Shown here in pieces: positions 40,769 to 50,502 of a DNA stretch of 64,000 nt. Made by a program: the position numbers and the translations under genes. The notes under the pieces are model-generated. The model had not been told where the DNA came from. It made no database searches and saw only the letters and a program-made list of their open reading frames with translations. Source of the DNA: UBA6814 sp040753075 (GTDB lineage: Bacteria > Desulfobacterota > Desulfovibrionia > Desulfovibrionales > Desulfovibrionaceae); NCBI GenBank assembly GCA_040753075.1, contig JBFMHA010000015.1, positions 1-64,000 on the forward strand. The letters are read 5' to 3'. Numbering within the stretch: the first letter of the stretch is position 1; the number at the start of each line of letters is the position of its first letter.

Positions 40769-43411
40769 ATGGACAATTCCGCCGGCCGCGTGGAGCGCCC
40801 CCGGGTCAAGGGCCGCTACCTTTTCCTCGGGGAGGAGAAGTTCTTCGTCAAGGGCGTCACCTACGGCCCCTTCCCTCCTGACGAGAACGGCGACTTCCTG
40901 CCCGCCCCGGACCGGGTCGAGGCCGACTTCCGCCAGATGCGCGAGACCGGGGTGAACACCATCCGGGTCTACTGGGTTCCGCCGACCTGGCTCCTGGACC
41001 TGGCCCTCAAGCACGGCGTCTGGGTCATGATCGGCGTGCCCTGGCCGCAGCACATCTGCTTCCTGGACCAGTGGGAGGTCCAGGAAGGCGTCAAGAGCAC
41101 CATCCGGGAGGCGGTCCGCTCCACCAACCGGCATCCGGCCGTTTTCTGCTGGCTCGTGGGCAACGAGATTCCCCGCCACGTGGTGCGCTGGCACGGGGCC
41201 AAGAAGCTTGAGAAATTCCTGGAGAAGCTGTGCGACGTGGTCAAGGAGGAGGACCCCGACGCCCTGTGCAGCTACGCCAACTATCCCTCCACCGAATACC
41301 TGCGCCTGAAGTTCCTGGATTTCCTCTGCTTCAACGTCTACCTCCAGGACGAAACCTCCTTCCGGGCCTACCTGAAGCGGCTCCAGAACGTGGCCGAGGA
41401 GTTGCCCCTGGTCCTGTCCGAGATCGGCATGGACTCCATGCGGAACGGCGAGGAGGCGGCGGCCGAGTTGCTCGGCTGGCAGCTGCGGGCCGCCTTCGAA
41501 CTGGGAGTGTCCGGCGCGGTGGTCTTCGCCTGGACCGACGAGTGGTACACCGGGGGACACCTCATCGAGGACTGGGCCTTCGGCGTGGTGGACGCCGCCC
41601 GGCGGCCCAAGAAGGCCCACGCCGCGCTGGCCGAGGTCTTCTCCGGCCCGGTCCCCCAGCTGCCCCCCGACCCGCCCCTGATCTCCGTGGTGGTATGCGC
41701 CTACAACGCGGCGTCCACCATGGAAGGCTGCATGGCCTCCTTCCTCAAGGTCGCCTACCCGCGCTTCGAGGTCATCGTGGTGGACGACGGCTCCAAGGAC
41801 GCCACCGGGGCCATCGCCGACAAGTACGCCGCCCTGCGGCCGGACATCTACCGGGTCATCCACCAGCCCAACATGGGGCTCTCGGCCGCGCGAAACGTGG
41901 GGCTGCACGCCGCCGCCGGCGAGATCACCGCCTACACCGACTCGGACTGCTACGTGGACCCGGACTGGCTGACCTACATGGCCTGGGCCTTCACCGACCC
42001 GCGCTTCGCCGCGGTGGGCGGGCCCAACCTGCCCCCGCCCGAAGACAACCGCGTCGCGGCCTGCGTGGCCGTGTCCCCGGGCGCGCCCACCCACGTGCTG
42101 CTGTCCGACGACGTGGCCGAGCACATCCCGGGCTGCAACATGGCCTTCCGCACCGGTATCCTGAAATCCATCGGCGGGTTCGACGTCACCTACCGCGCGG
42201 CCGGGGACGACGTGGACGCCTGCTGGCGGCTCATGGACCAGGGCCACCTCATCGGCTTCGACGCGGCCATGTTCGTGTGGCACCACCGCCGCAACACGGT
42301 CAAGGCCTACCTCAGGCAGCAGAACGGCTACGGCCGGGCCGAGGCGCTCCTGGCCCCCAAGCACCACGAGCGGTTCAACGCCCTGGGCAACTCGCGCTGG
42401 GCCGGCCGCATCTACGGCGACATCTCCGGCCACACCCTGACCGTGCGGCCCATCATCTACCACGGGGTGTTCGGCAACGGGCTCTTCCAGACCCTGTACG
42501 AGCCCCGGGCCTCGCTCTTCTCGCACCTGCCCCTGTCCTTCGAATGGATCATGGCCGCCCTGGCGCTGGCGGCCCTGGGGCCGGCCCTGCCCTGGTTCGC
42601 CGCGGCCGGGCTGGCCATGCTGGCGGCCAGCCTGGTCTGGTCCATGAACCGGGCCGCCTTCGCCAAGCTCCCCCCGGCCTACGACGACTGGAAATCCAGG
42701 GCCATCATCGTGTTCCTGACCCTGAGCCAACCGGTGCTCCGGGGCTGGACCCGCTACTGGACCCTGCTGACCCTGGCCAAGGCCTACGCCCGGGTGAGCC
42801 GCGACGCCCAGACCATGCCCGCGCCCGAGCGCCCGCTCCCGGCGGAGGGGCTCGCCCAAGCCCCCCTGTTCCGCAAGCTGCAGGACCTGGCGGCGCTGCT
42901 GGCCAACCACTTCTCCTTCCACCGCTTCTTCTGGAACCACCTGGGGGTGGAGCGGGAGTCGCTCCTGCAGATGCTCATGGACTCCCTGCGCAGCCTGGGC
43001 TTCAAGCCCCGCATCGACTCGGGCTTCGCCTCCTCCTCGGAGAACCCGCCCTGGGACATGGAGATCCGGCCGGGCATGTGGAGCAAGGTGCAGATCCGGC
43101 TCACGGTGGAGCACCACGGGGGGGACAAGCGCTTCGTGCGCCTGGCCGGCTCGGTCATCCCCACCGGCCTGGCCCAGAGCCTCTTCTTCGCCGCGGCCCT
43201 CCTGACCGCCGCGGCGGTGGCCGTGGACCAGATCCTGGCCGCGGGACTCCTGCTCGCCGTTCTCTCGGGGTTCACATTCTGGGTGGTCCGGGACAACTTC
43301 CGGGGAGCGCGGCTGGTGGGTTTCGTGGCCCAGCACATGAACCTGTGCGCCGGAAGCAGCGGGGAGGACGCCCCCCAGGCCGCCCCGGCCCAGTTCGGCG
43401 CGGCCGCCTAG
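40769..43411 (+). CDS. Glycosidase-like (GH2/clan A) / GT2 glycosyltransferase fusion membrane protein
   Basis: An 880-residue two-enzyme chain. Residues about 15-290 form a TIM-barrel like the GH2 catalytic domain, with acid/base Glu133 (VGNEIP) and nucleophile Glu218 (VLSEIG) both present. From about 303 a GT2 domain begins (ISVVVCAYNAASTMEGC; VIVVDDGSKDATG; acidic YTDSDCYVD at 389-397; AGDDVDACWRL; QQNGYGRAEALL). Membrane helices follow (FEWIMAALALAALGPALPWF and others), then a soluble segment and a second hydrophobic pair near the C terminus. The glycosidase part has no signal peptide, so it is probably cytoplasmic. ATG 40769 is preferred over 40739 because of the GAGG upstream. Confidence 0.85.
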   Translation: MDNSAGRVERPRVKGRYLFLGEEKFFVKGVTYGPFPPDENGDFLPAPDRVEADFRQMRETGVNTIRVYWVPPTWLLDLALKHGVWVMIGVPWPQHICFLDQWEVQEGVKSTIREAVRSTNRHPAVFCWLVGNEIPRHVVRWHGAKKLEKFLEKLCDVVKEEDPDALCSYANYPSTEYLRLKFLDFLCFNVYLQDETSFRAYLKRLQNVAEELPLVLSEIGMDSMRNGEEAAAELLGWQLRAAFELGVSGAVVFAWTDEWYTGGHLIEDWAFGVVDAARRPKKAHAALAEVFSGPVPQLPPDPPLISVVVCAYNAASTMEGCMASFLKVAYPRFEVIVVDDGSKDATGAIADKYAALRPDIYRVIHQPNMGLSAARNVGLHAAAGEITAYTDSDCYVDPDWLTYMAWAFTDPRFAAVGGPNLPPPEDNRVAACVAVSPGAPTHVLLSDDVAEHIPGCNMAFRTGILKSIGGFDVTYRAAGDDVDACWRLMDQGHLIGFDAAMFVWHHRRNTVKAYLRQQNGYGRAEALLAPKHHERFNALGNSRWAGRIYGDISGHTLTVRPIIYHGVFGNGLFQTLYEPRASLFSHLPLSFEWIMAALALAALGPALPWFAAAGLAMLAASLVWSMNRAAFAKLPPAYDDWKSRAIIVFLTLSQPVLRGWTRYWTLLTLAKAYARVSRDAQTMPAPERPLPAEGLAQAPLFRKLQDLAALLANHFSFHRFFWNHLGVERESLLQMLMDSLRSLGFKPRIDSGFASSSENPPWDMEIRPGMWSKVQIRLTVEHHGGDKRFVRLAGSVIPTGLAQSLFFAAALLTAAAVAVDQILAAGLLLAVLSGFTFWVVRDNFRGARLVGFVAQHMNLCAGSSGEDAPQAAPAQFGAAA

Positions 43412-43420
43412 AGGGACCCG

Positions 43421-45244
43421 GTGCGCATCCTCCGGACGCTCCTGGGCTACGCCGGACCGTACCTGTGGACCTTTGCCGGGGCCCTGGCCCTGGTGGGGGT
43501 CATCACCTGCCTGGAGCTGCTCAAGCCCTGGCCCATCAAGCTCGCCTTCGACCAGATCATCGACGGCCAGCCGCTTCGGCTCTGGGGCCGGGATATCCCC
43601 TACACGGCCCTGGCCACCGGGACCCAGATCGTCCTGGCCGCGGGCCTCTACGTCTTCGCCCATTTCGCCGTGGGCTTCCTCCAGCTCCTCAACAACTACG
43701 TGACCATCCGCATCGGCCAGGACCTGGTCCAGGACCTGCGGGTCCAGCTCTTCGAGCACCTGCAGCGCCAGCGCCTGCTCTTCCACCAGACCCAGCCCAC
43801 CGGCGACCTCATCTACCGCATCATGGGCGACTGCTACGCGGTCCAGTCCCTGCTCATGAACGGGGTGTTCACCACCATCACCTCCAGCGCCTTCCTGGTG
43901 GGCATGTTCGTGATCCTGCTCCGCCTGGACGCGGAGCTGACCCTCTACGCCCTGTGCATCACCCCGCTCCTGTTCCTGGCCATCGGCCGGGTGGGGAAGA
44001 TCATCGGCAACCTGAGCTGGGAGACCAACACCCTGGAGTCCCGGCTCTACTCGCGGGTGGAGCGGATATTCAGCGCCATCTCCCTGGTGCAGGCCTACGC
44101 CCGGGAGGAGGAGGAGAAGGCCCGCTTCGCGGACGACTCCCGCCACACCTTCCGGCGCAAGCTCAAGCTCTTCTCCTACCAGACCTTCTTCGGCTGGGCC
44201 GTGGGCGCGCTGACCGCCCTGGGCAGCGCCCTGGTGCTCTACGTGGGGGTGCGCCACGTGGTGGAGGGGTCCCTGACCAAGGGCGAGCTCACGGTTTTCC
44301 TGGCCTACCTGGCCTCGCTCTACACCCCCCTGTCCCAGCTCTCCCAGATCACCGCCGACATCCGGACCTCCGCGGCGCGCATAAAGCGGGTCTTCGAGAT
44401 CCTGGACCAGGACCAGGCCATGCCCGAGAGGCCCGACGCCCGCCCCCTGGACATCACCCGGGGCGAGGTGCGCTACGAGGGCGTCACCTTCGGCTACGCG
44501 CCGGAGGTCCCGGTGCTGCGGGACATCTCCTTCACCGCGCCGGGCGGCGGCATGGTGGCGGTGGTGGGCAAGACCGGCTCGGGCAAGACCTCGCTCATGG
44601 GCCTGCTCCTGCGCTTCTTCGACCCGCAGGAGGGCCGGATCCTCATCGACGGCCAGGACCTGCGCGACGTACGGCTCAAGAGCCTGCGACAGCAGATCGC
44701 GGTGGTGCTCCAGGAGACCACCCTCTTCCCCATGTCGGTGCGGGACAACATCGCCTACGGCCGCAAGGACGCCGCCGACGAGGACATCCTGGCCGCGGCG
44801 GCCGCCGCCGGGGCGCACGAATTCATCTCGGCCCTGCCCCAGGGATACGACACCCTGCTCGACGAACGGGGCTCCAACCTGTCCGGGGGCCAGCGGCAGC
44901 GGCTCTCCATCGCCCGGGCCCTGCTCAAGGACGCCCCCGTCCTCATCCTGGACGAGCCCACCTCGGCGGTGGACGCCGAGACCGAGGCCTCCATCATGGA
45001 TGGGCTGCACCGGCTCATGCGCCACCGGACCACCTTCGTCATCGCCCACCGCCTGTCCATGATGAAGCGGGCCGACCTCATCCTGGTCATCAAGGAGGGA
45101 CGGCTCCTGGAATCCGGGACCTTCGCCGAACTCATGGCCCGCGGCGGGGAGTTCGCCCGCCTGCACGCGCTGCAGCAGAAGACCGAGACGGGCGGGCCGA
45201 CCGAACCCGAAGACGCCGCTGCGCCAGCCGAGGCTGCCCCGTGA
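43421..45244 (+). CDS. MsbA/NdvA-type ABC exporter (fused permease-ATPase)
   Basis: A 607-residue half-transporter. Six membrane helices occupy about 1-320. The ATPase has Walker A VVGKTGSGKTS, Q-loop VVLQETTLFPMSVRDNIAYG, signature NLSGGQRQRLSIARALL, Walker B APVLILDEPTSAVD and switch His in FVIAHRLSMM. It most likely moves a glycolipid or oligosaccharide made by the adjacent GT2 fusion protein, as NdvA does for cyclic glucans, but the cargo is not proven. GTG 43421 has GAGGGACCCG upstream; it overlaps the next gene as GTGA. Confidence 0.92.
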   Translation: MRILRTLLGYAGPYLWTFAGALALVGVITCLELLKPWPIKLAFDQIIDGQPLRLWGRDIPYTALATGTQIVLAAGLYVFAHFAVGFLQLLNNYVTIRIGQDLVQDLRVQLFEHLQRQRLLFHQTQPTGDLIYRIMGDCYAVQSLLMNGVFTTITSSAFLVGMFVILLRLDAELTLYALCITPLLFLAIGRVGKIIGNLSWETNTLESRLYSRVERIFSAISLVQAYAREEEEKARFADDSRHTFRRKLKLFSYQTFFGWAVGALTALGSALVLYVGVRHVVEGSLTKGELTVFLAYLASLYTPLSQLSQITADIRTSAARIKRVFEILDQDQAMPERPDARPLDITRGEVRYEGVTFGYAPEVPVLRDISFTAPGGGMVAVVGKTGSGKTSLMGLLLRFFDPQEGRILIDGQDLRDVRLKSLRQQIAVVLQETTLFPMSVRDNIAYGRKDAADEDILAAAAAAGAHEFISALPQGYDTLLDERGSNLSGGQRQRLSIARALLKDAPVLILDEPTSAVDAETEASIMDGLHRLMRHRTTFVIAHRLSMMKRADLILVIKEGRLLESGTFAELMARGGEFARLHALQQKTETGGPTEPEDAAAPAEAAP

Positions 45245-46422
45245 AGAAGCGCACCATCATCGTCACCGGCCTGGCCTGCACCTATCCGGTGGGCGGGGTG
45301 TTCTGGGACTACGTCCAGTACCTCCTGGGCTTCCTCCGGCTCGGGCACGACTGCTACTACCTGGAGGACTCGGGCAAGTGGACCTACGACTGCGAGGCCC
45401 AGACCTACACCGGCGACGCCTCGCGCAACGTGGCCTGGCTCATGGCCCAGTTCGCGGCCCTGGCCCCGGAGCTGACCGGCCGGTTCTGCGTGCGCGACGC
45501 CAACAACACCTACTGGGGCCTCGACGCCCAGGCCCTGTCCGACGTGGTCAAGCGGGCCGACCTGTTCCTCAACATCTCCTGCAACTGCCAGCTGCGCGAC
45601 GAATACCTGGGCATCCCGGTCAAGGCGCTCATCGACTCCGACCCCCTCTACACCCAGGAGCACGTGCCCCCCTACCTGGACGGGACTCTGGACGAGCCCA
45701 CCACCTGGACCATCGACCAGCTGCGCAAGCACGACCTGTTCTTCAGCTTCGGGGAGAACATCGGCCGTCCGGGGTGCCTGGTGCCCGCCGGGATATTCGA
45801 CTGGAGGCCCACCCGCCAGCCCGTGGTCCTGGACTGCTGGGACCCCGCGACCCTGCCCGACCGGACGGTGTTCAACACGGTCATGAGCTGGCAGCCGGCC
45901 GAGAGGGGGCCCCTGGTGGCCGGGGTCCAGTACGGCGGCAAGGATTTCGAGTTCATGAAGCTCATGGGCCTGCCCGGAAAGACCACGGCCGCGCTGGAGC
46001 TGGCCATCGGCGGCGGCCTGCCGCCCTGGGAGACGCTCATGGCCGCGGGCTGGCGCCTGGTGGACGGCTGGTCCGTGTCCCGGGATCCCTTCGGCTACCG
46101 GGACTACCTGCGCAGCGGCCTGGGGGAGTTCTCCACGGCCAAGAACGCCTACGTGGCCTCGCGCTCGGGCTGGTTCTCCTGCCGCAGCGCCTGCTACATG
46201 GCCCTGGGCCGGCCGGTGGTGGTCCAGGACACCGGGTTTTCCGGCTTCATCCCCACCGGCGAGGGGGTGCTCGCCTTTTCCGACGAGGCCGGGGCCCTGG
46301 CCGGGCTGGAGGCGGTCCGCTCCGACTGGGGCCGGCACGCCCGGGCCGCGCGCCGCATCGCCGAGCAGGAGTTCGACTCGGCCAAGGTCCTGGGCCGGCT
46401 GCTGGCCGAGGCCGGACTGTAG
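45241..46422 (+). CDS. CgeB-like glycosyltransferase, copy 1
   Basis: A 393-residue protein with a GT-B-like two-domain layout: a N-terminal GLACTYPVGGVFWDYVQYLLG and CYYLEDSGKWTYD, and a C-terminal sugar-nucleotide-type region with FSTAKNAYVASRSGWFSCRS followed by YMALGRPVVVQDTGF and IPTGEGVLAF. Clearly paralogous to the gene at 47408. The C-terminal pattern resembles spore-protein CgeB/YkvP-type transferases. Donor and acceptor unknown. Starts with GTG overlapping the ABC exporter stop. Confidence 0.78.
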   Translation: MKKRTIIVTGLACTYPVGGVFWDYVQYLLGFLRLGHDCYYLEDSGKWTYDCEAQTYTGDASRNVAWLMAQFAALAPELTGRFCVRDANNTYWGLDAQALSDVVKRADLFLNISCNCQLRDEYLGIPVKALIDSDPLYTQEHVPPYLDGTLDEPTTWTIDQLRKHDLFFSFGENIGRPGCLVPAGIFDWRPTRQPVVLDCWDPATLPDRTVFNTVMSWQPAERGPLVAGVQYGGKDFEFMKLMGLPGKTTAALELAIGGGLPPWETLMAAGWRLVDGWSVSRDPFGYRDYLRSGLGEFSTAKNAYVASRSGWFSCRSACYMALGRPVVVQDTGFSGFIPTGEGVLAFSDEAGALAGLEAVRSDWGRHARAARRIAEQEFDSAKVLGRLLAEAGL

Positions 46423-46433
46423 GAGGACACGCG

Positions 46434-47402
46434 ATGCGGGCTGCGCTTCTCGCCCTGGTCCTGGTCTTGTCCGCGTTCCATCCCGCGGCGGCGGGCATGG
46501 TCACCCTGACCTTCGACGACGGGCTTGCGGGGGTCTACGCGCACGCCTACCCGGTGCTGCGCCGGCTCGGCCTGCCCGGGGTGGCCGCGGTGATCGTGGA
46601 GAGGCTGGAGTCCGGCGATCCCGACTACATGCGGCCCGAGCAGGTCAGGGAGCTCCAGGACGCGGGCTGGGAGATCGCCTCGCACAGCCTCACCCACCGC
46701 CGGGTGGTGGACATTCCGGCGCGCTACGACCAGGAGCCCCTGGCCGGATGGCGCCCGGACCCGGCCGGTCCCGGCATGGTCCAGGCCTATTACCCGCTCC
46801 AGGATCTGGCCGGGGTCCTGGAGGGCGGAGCCGCCCTGAAGGCGGTCTCCAGCCTGGGTGAGGCGGCGGCCAGCCCCGGGACCTACTACTACGACCGGAT
46901 CATCCACGAGCTGCACGTCCATCCCCTGGCCCCGGGCGAGGCTGGCTCCCTCTCCCTCCGGACGGTCTCCTACGAACGCGAGATGGAGGAGTCCCGCCGC
47001 CGGCTCCGGGAGCTCGGCTTCGCCGTGTCCACCTACGTCATCCCCTACAACTACCTGAACGACGACGTGGCGGCCCTGGGCCGGAAGCACTACAGCGCCC
47101 TGGTCACCGGGTACGACGGCGACGCCATCGTCCAGGAGGCCGAGCCCTACCACGTGTTCCGCACCGTGGTGAGCGCCCGGGACACGGCCGAGCGCTTTAT
47201 CCGGCTGGTGGAGGAGCGGGTGCAGGGAAAGGACGCCTGGCTGGTGCTGTGCATGCACGACATCGAATCGGGACGGGGCTGGGAGCCCTGGCCCGCCCGG
47301 GAGTTCGAGAAGCTGGCGACCTGGCTCAAGGAGCGCGGCGTGCCGGTGGTGACGGTCCGGGAGGGCGTCGCGCGCATGCAGCGGATCAAGGCGAGGGAAT
47401 AG
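46434..47402 (+). CDS. Secreted polysaccharide deacetylase (NodB-like)
   Basis: A 322-residue protein with a signal peptide (about 1-20, ending HPAAAG) followed directly by the NodB motif VTLTFDDGLAGVY and the zinc-site motif IASHSLTHRRVVDI. A central insertion (about 90-180) is beta-rich (HELHVHPLAPGEAGSLSL). The end, VLCMHDI plus VPVVTVREGV, is typical of the family. It would remove N- or O-acetyl groups from the exported glycan in the periplasm. AGGAGGACACGCG precedes the ATG. Confidence 0.88.
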   Translation: MRAALLALVLVLSAFHPAAAGMVTLTFDDGLAGVYAHAYPVLRRLGLPGVAAVIVERLESGDPDYMRPEQVRELQDAGWEIASHSLTHRRVVDIPARYDQEPLAGWRPDPAGPGMVQAYYPLQDLAGVLEGGAALKAVSSLGEAAASPGTYYYDRIIHELHVHPLAPGEAGSLSLRTVSYEREMEESRRRLRELGFAVSTYVIPYNYLNDDVAALGRKHYSALVTGYDGDAIVQEAEPYHVFRTVVSARDTAERFIRLVEERVQGKDAWLVLCMHDIESGRGWEPWPAREFEKLATWLKERGVPVVTVREGVARMQRIKARE

Positions 47403-47407
47403 GCGAC

Positions 47408-48580
47408 ATGGCCCGCCCGTTGAAGATCGTGGTTTCCGGCTACCTGGTGGGCTTCCCCATGGGCGGCATGGCCTGGATGCTGGGCCACTGGCTGCTGGGA
47501 CTCCAGCGCCTGGGGCACGAGCTGTTCTTCCTGGAGGACGCCGGGGACTGGACCTACCCCTTCAACCCCCTGGTCCGCGACTTCGGGACCGATTCCGGGT
47601 ACGGGCGGCAGGTTCTCGGAAGGTTCTTCGCCCACCTGGGGCTGGACATCCCCTGGGCCTACCGGTCCGGCCTGGAGCAGCGGACCTTCGGGGCCAGCCA
47701 GGACGAGATCGACGCCTGGTGCGAGTCCTGCGACGTTTTCCTCAACATCTCGGGCATCATCCCCCTGCGTGAGAGCTACATGAAGGCCCGCTGCAAGGTC
47801 CTCATCGACACCGACCCGGTGTGGACCATGGTCAAGGGAGCCCAGGCGCCGGCCGACTACGCCTACTACCTGGCCCACGACGCCCATTTCACCTTCGGCT
47901 GCAACCTGCCCGCGGGCGACACCCCGGTCCCCCTGCTGGACATCGCCTGGAAGCCCATGCTGCCCCCGGTGGTGCTGGACCAGTGGAGCCCCCTGGACAC
48001 CCCGGGCCGCCGCTACGCCACCATCGGCTCCTGGGACACCCGGGACCGGGAGGTGTGTTTGGCCGGCGAGACGTACTCCTGGCGCAAGAGCCTTGAATAC
48101 GAGAAGATCTTTGACCTGCCCCGCAAGGTCCCGCCGGGCGTCGAGTTCGAGCTGTCCTACTCCAACATGCGGCCGGAGGAGGTGCGGGAGTACGAGGCGC
48201 ACGGCTGGATCATCAGCGACGCCCTGGACACCTCCCGGGACTACCTGGCCTACCGGGACATGATCCTCGGCTCGCGGGGCGAGTTCACCGTGGCCAAGGA
48301 CCTGAACATCCGCCTCCGCAGCGGCTGGTTCTCGGACCGGGCCGTCTGCTACCTGGCCGCGGGCCGACCCGTGCTCACCCAGGACACCGGGTTCGACGCC
48401 TACCTGCCGGTGGGCGAGGGCCTGTTCTCCTGGCGCACCGAGGAGGACATCCTGGCCGCGGCGGAGGCCGTGGAGGCCGACTATCCCCGACACCGCGCCG
48501 CGGCCCTGCGCATCGCCCGGGAGCACTTCGACTCGGACCGGGTCCTGACCGGCATGCTCAAGGACATCGGCCTTGCCTAG
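47408..48580 (+). CDS. CgeB-like glycosyltransferase, copy 2
   Basis: A 390-residue paralogue of the 45241 gene: GYLVGFPMGGMAWMLGHWLLG, FFLEDAGDWTYPF, VFLNISGIIPLRE, then FTVAKDLNIRLRSGWFSDRA, YLAAGRPVLTQDTGF and YLPVGEGLFSW. Two copies flanking a deacetylase suggest successive transfer steps or different linkages in one repeat unit. No signal peptide; cytoplasmic. Confidence 0.78.
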   Translation: MARPLKIVVSGYLVGFPMGGMAWMLGHWLLGLQRLGHELFFLEDAGDWTYPFNPLVRDFGTDSGYGRQVLGRFFAHLGLDIPWAYRSGLEQRTFGASQDEIDAWCESCDVFLNISGIIPLRESYMKARCKVLIDTDPVWTMVKGAQAPADYAYYLAHDAHFTFGCNLPAGDTPVPLLDIAWKPMLPPVVLDQWSPLDTPGRRYATIGSWDTRDREVCLAGETYSWRKSLEYEKIFDLPRKVPPGVEFELSYSNMRPEEVREYEAHGWIISDALDTSRDYLAYRDMILGSRGEFTVAKDLNIRLRSGWFSDRAVCYLAAGRPVLTQDTGFDAYLPVGEGLFSWRTEEDILAAAEAVEADYPRHRAAALRIAREHFDSDRVLTGMLKDIGLA

Positions 48581-50498
48581 ACCCCGCCGCCTGACCCTTA
48601 CCGTCCTCGGCCTGACCCTGGCCCTGGCCCTGCTGGCCGCCGTCCCGGCCGGGGCCGGGGAATGGAGCGTGGGCCGGGAGGCGGGGGTGGCCTGGTTCCG
48701 CGCCCCGGACGGGACCCGCTTCTACTCCAAGGGAGTGAACATCGTGTGCGGGTTCAAGGCCACGGACACCACCCACAACGGGACCAGCCTGGCCGGCGGC
48801 CCCGGCTTCTTCTGGGGCAACCACTACCCGGACCGGGACTCCTGGCGGCGGGAGGCCAGCCGCCGGCTCCCGGCCTGGGGCTTCAACACCCGGGGCGGCT
48901 GGTCCGACCCCTCCCCGGAGTTCGGCCTGGCCCTGGCCCCGGACCTGGAGCTGGGACGCACCGCCCGGCTGCACTGGTTCGACCCCCTGGCTCCCGGCGT
49001 CCCGGACCGGGTGGCGGCCGCGGCCCGGGAGCTCATGGCCCCCCATGCCGGGGACGACCTGCTCATGGGCGTGTTCACGGACAACGAGGCGGGCTGGTGG
49101 AGCTCCCAACTCTTCCGCTGGTACCTGTCCCGCCCCCCGGACAACCATACCAAGCAGCGACTCCTGGACCTCCTCCGCACCTGGTACGACGGGTCCTGGG
49201 AGCGGCTCGCCGCGGATTTCGTCCCGGCCGGGATTTCCGGCTTCGCCGGCCTGGAGGCGGCCGGGGCAGAGTTGAAGCTGCGGCCCGGGGGACGGGGCAT
49301 CGCGGTGGTGAACGCCTTCACCCGGCTGCTGGCCGCCGCCTATTACCGGCTGGTCCGCGACGCGGTGCTTGCCGCCCGGCCCGGCGCGCTGCTCCTGGGC
49401 GACCGGCTGCCCCTGTATTTCAACCAGGACGCGGTCCTGGGCATGCGCGACTCCGTGGACGCCATCTCCACCAACTACAACGTGGACACGGCCGACGGCT
49501 GGGTCGCGCCCTGGTTCTTCGAGGCCCTGGAGGCCCTGGGGGGCGGCCGGCCGGTGCTGGTGTCCGAGTGGTTCTGCGCCGCCCGGGAGAACCGCAGCGG
49601 CAACCTCAACAACGGGCACCTGCTCACCGTGCCCGGCCAGGCCGACCGGGTGCGGGCCGCCGAGACCGCGCTGAGGAACTTCGCGGCCTTTCCCAACGTG
49701 GCCGGGACCCACTGGTTCCAGCTCTACGACGAGCCCCTGGGCGGCCGGGCCGACGGCGAGGACTACAACTTCGGCCTGGTGGACCGCTTCGACGCGCCCT
49801 ACGAAGACCTGACGGCCATGTTCGCCCGGGTCAATCCCGAACTGGACGCCCTCCACGCCGCGGCGCGGTTCGACGACCCCACGCCCACCCGGGCCGTGCG
49901 CCGGGCCGCGGCCCTGCGCCTGGACGACGCCTCGGTCACGGACTGGGACAAGCGGCCCACCCGTCTGCGGGGCTGGGCCGTGCTGGAGCCCTACCAGCCC
50001 TTCGGCGACGTCCACCTGGCCTGGTCCGAGGCCGGCCTGCACCTCATGCACCTGGCCCAGAACCACCTGGAGCCTCCGTTCCTGGACTATGCCGGCGAGT
50101 TTCCGCTCTCCGAAGCCTACCGGCTCTTCCTGAGCCTGGACGCGGGCCGGGGGGAGCGGCGGTTCTGCATCGCCCTGTCCCCCGCCAACAGCACCCAGTG
50201 GGCCAACGTATGGGAGATCACGCCCCGGGCCTACGCCCTGGACGGGGACCGGGCCGAGCCGGCGCCGGACCTGGCCGTGGCCCAGTTGGCCAAACCCCTG
50301 CCCCATATCGCCCTGGAGGCCTTCGTGCCGGCCGCGGCCCTGGGGCTGCCCGCCCTCCGGGCCGGACAGAGCCTCCGGCTCGGCCTGGACGTGCGGGGCT
50401 TTTTCCGCGAGAGGCGCATGACCTTTCCGGGGCCGGCCCGGGACCCCTTCGGACCCGACGGCCCCATCCCCACCACATCGCTCCTGCTGGAGGATTGA
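48573..50498 (+). CDS. Secreted clan-A-type glycoside hydrolase
   Basis: A 641-residue protein starting at TTG 48573, overlapping the previous gene, with AAGGA upstream and a clear signal peptide (about 1-28). The TIM-barrel domain has FYSKGVNIVCGF, the acid/base motif GVFTDNEAGWW (Glu172) and the nucleophile motif VLVSEWFCAARE (Glu332); TDNE plus SEW recall agarase-like families of clan A. The C-terminal third is beta-sandwich-like. It may trim, release or edit the exported polysaccharide. Specificity unknown. Confidence 0.8.
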   Translation: MPRPRRLTLTVLGLTLALALLAAVPAGAGEWSVGREAGVAWFRAPDGTRFYSKGVNIVCGFKATDTTHNGTSLAGGPGFFWGNHYPDRDSWRREASRRLPAWGFNTRGGWSDPSPEFGLALAPDLELGRTARLHWFDPLAPGVPDRVAAAARELMAPHAGDDLLMGVFTDNEAGWWSSQLFRWYLSRPPDNHTKQRLLDLLRTWYDGSWERLAADFVPAGISGFAGLEAAGAELKLRPGGRGIAVVNAFTRLLAAAYYRLVRDAVLAARPGALLLGDRLPLYFNQDAVLGMRDSVDAISTNYNVDTADGWVAPWFFEALEALGGGRPVLVSEWFCAARENRSGNLNNGHLLTVPGQADRVRAAETALRNFAAFPNVAGTHWFQLYDEPLGGRADGEDYNFGLVDRFDAPYEDLTAMFARVNPELDALHAAARFDDPTPTRAVRRAAALRLDDASVTDWDKRPTRLRGWAVLEPYQPFGDVHLAWSEAGLHLMHLAQNHLEPPFLDYAGEFPLSEAYRLFLSLDAGRGERRFCIALSPANSTQWANVWEITPRAYALDGDRAEPAPDLAVAQLAKPLPHIALEAFVPAAALGLPALRAGQSLRLGLDVRGFFRERRMTFPGPARDPFGPDGPIPTTSLLLED

Positions 50499-50502
50499 TT
50501 CC

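Noticed and set aside
39290..45166. Minus-strand open frame of almost 2000 codons opposite the polysaccharide genes
   Set aside because: It is the antisense mirror of several well-supported plus-strand genes. Its translation is rich in Gly, His, Gln, Val and Arg with no family pattern, as is usual for antisense frames in high-G+C DNA.
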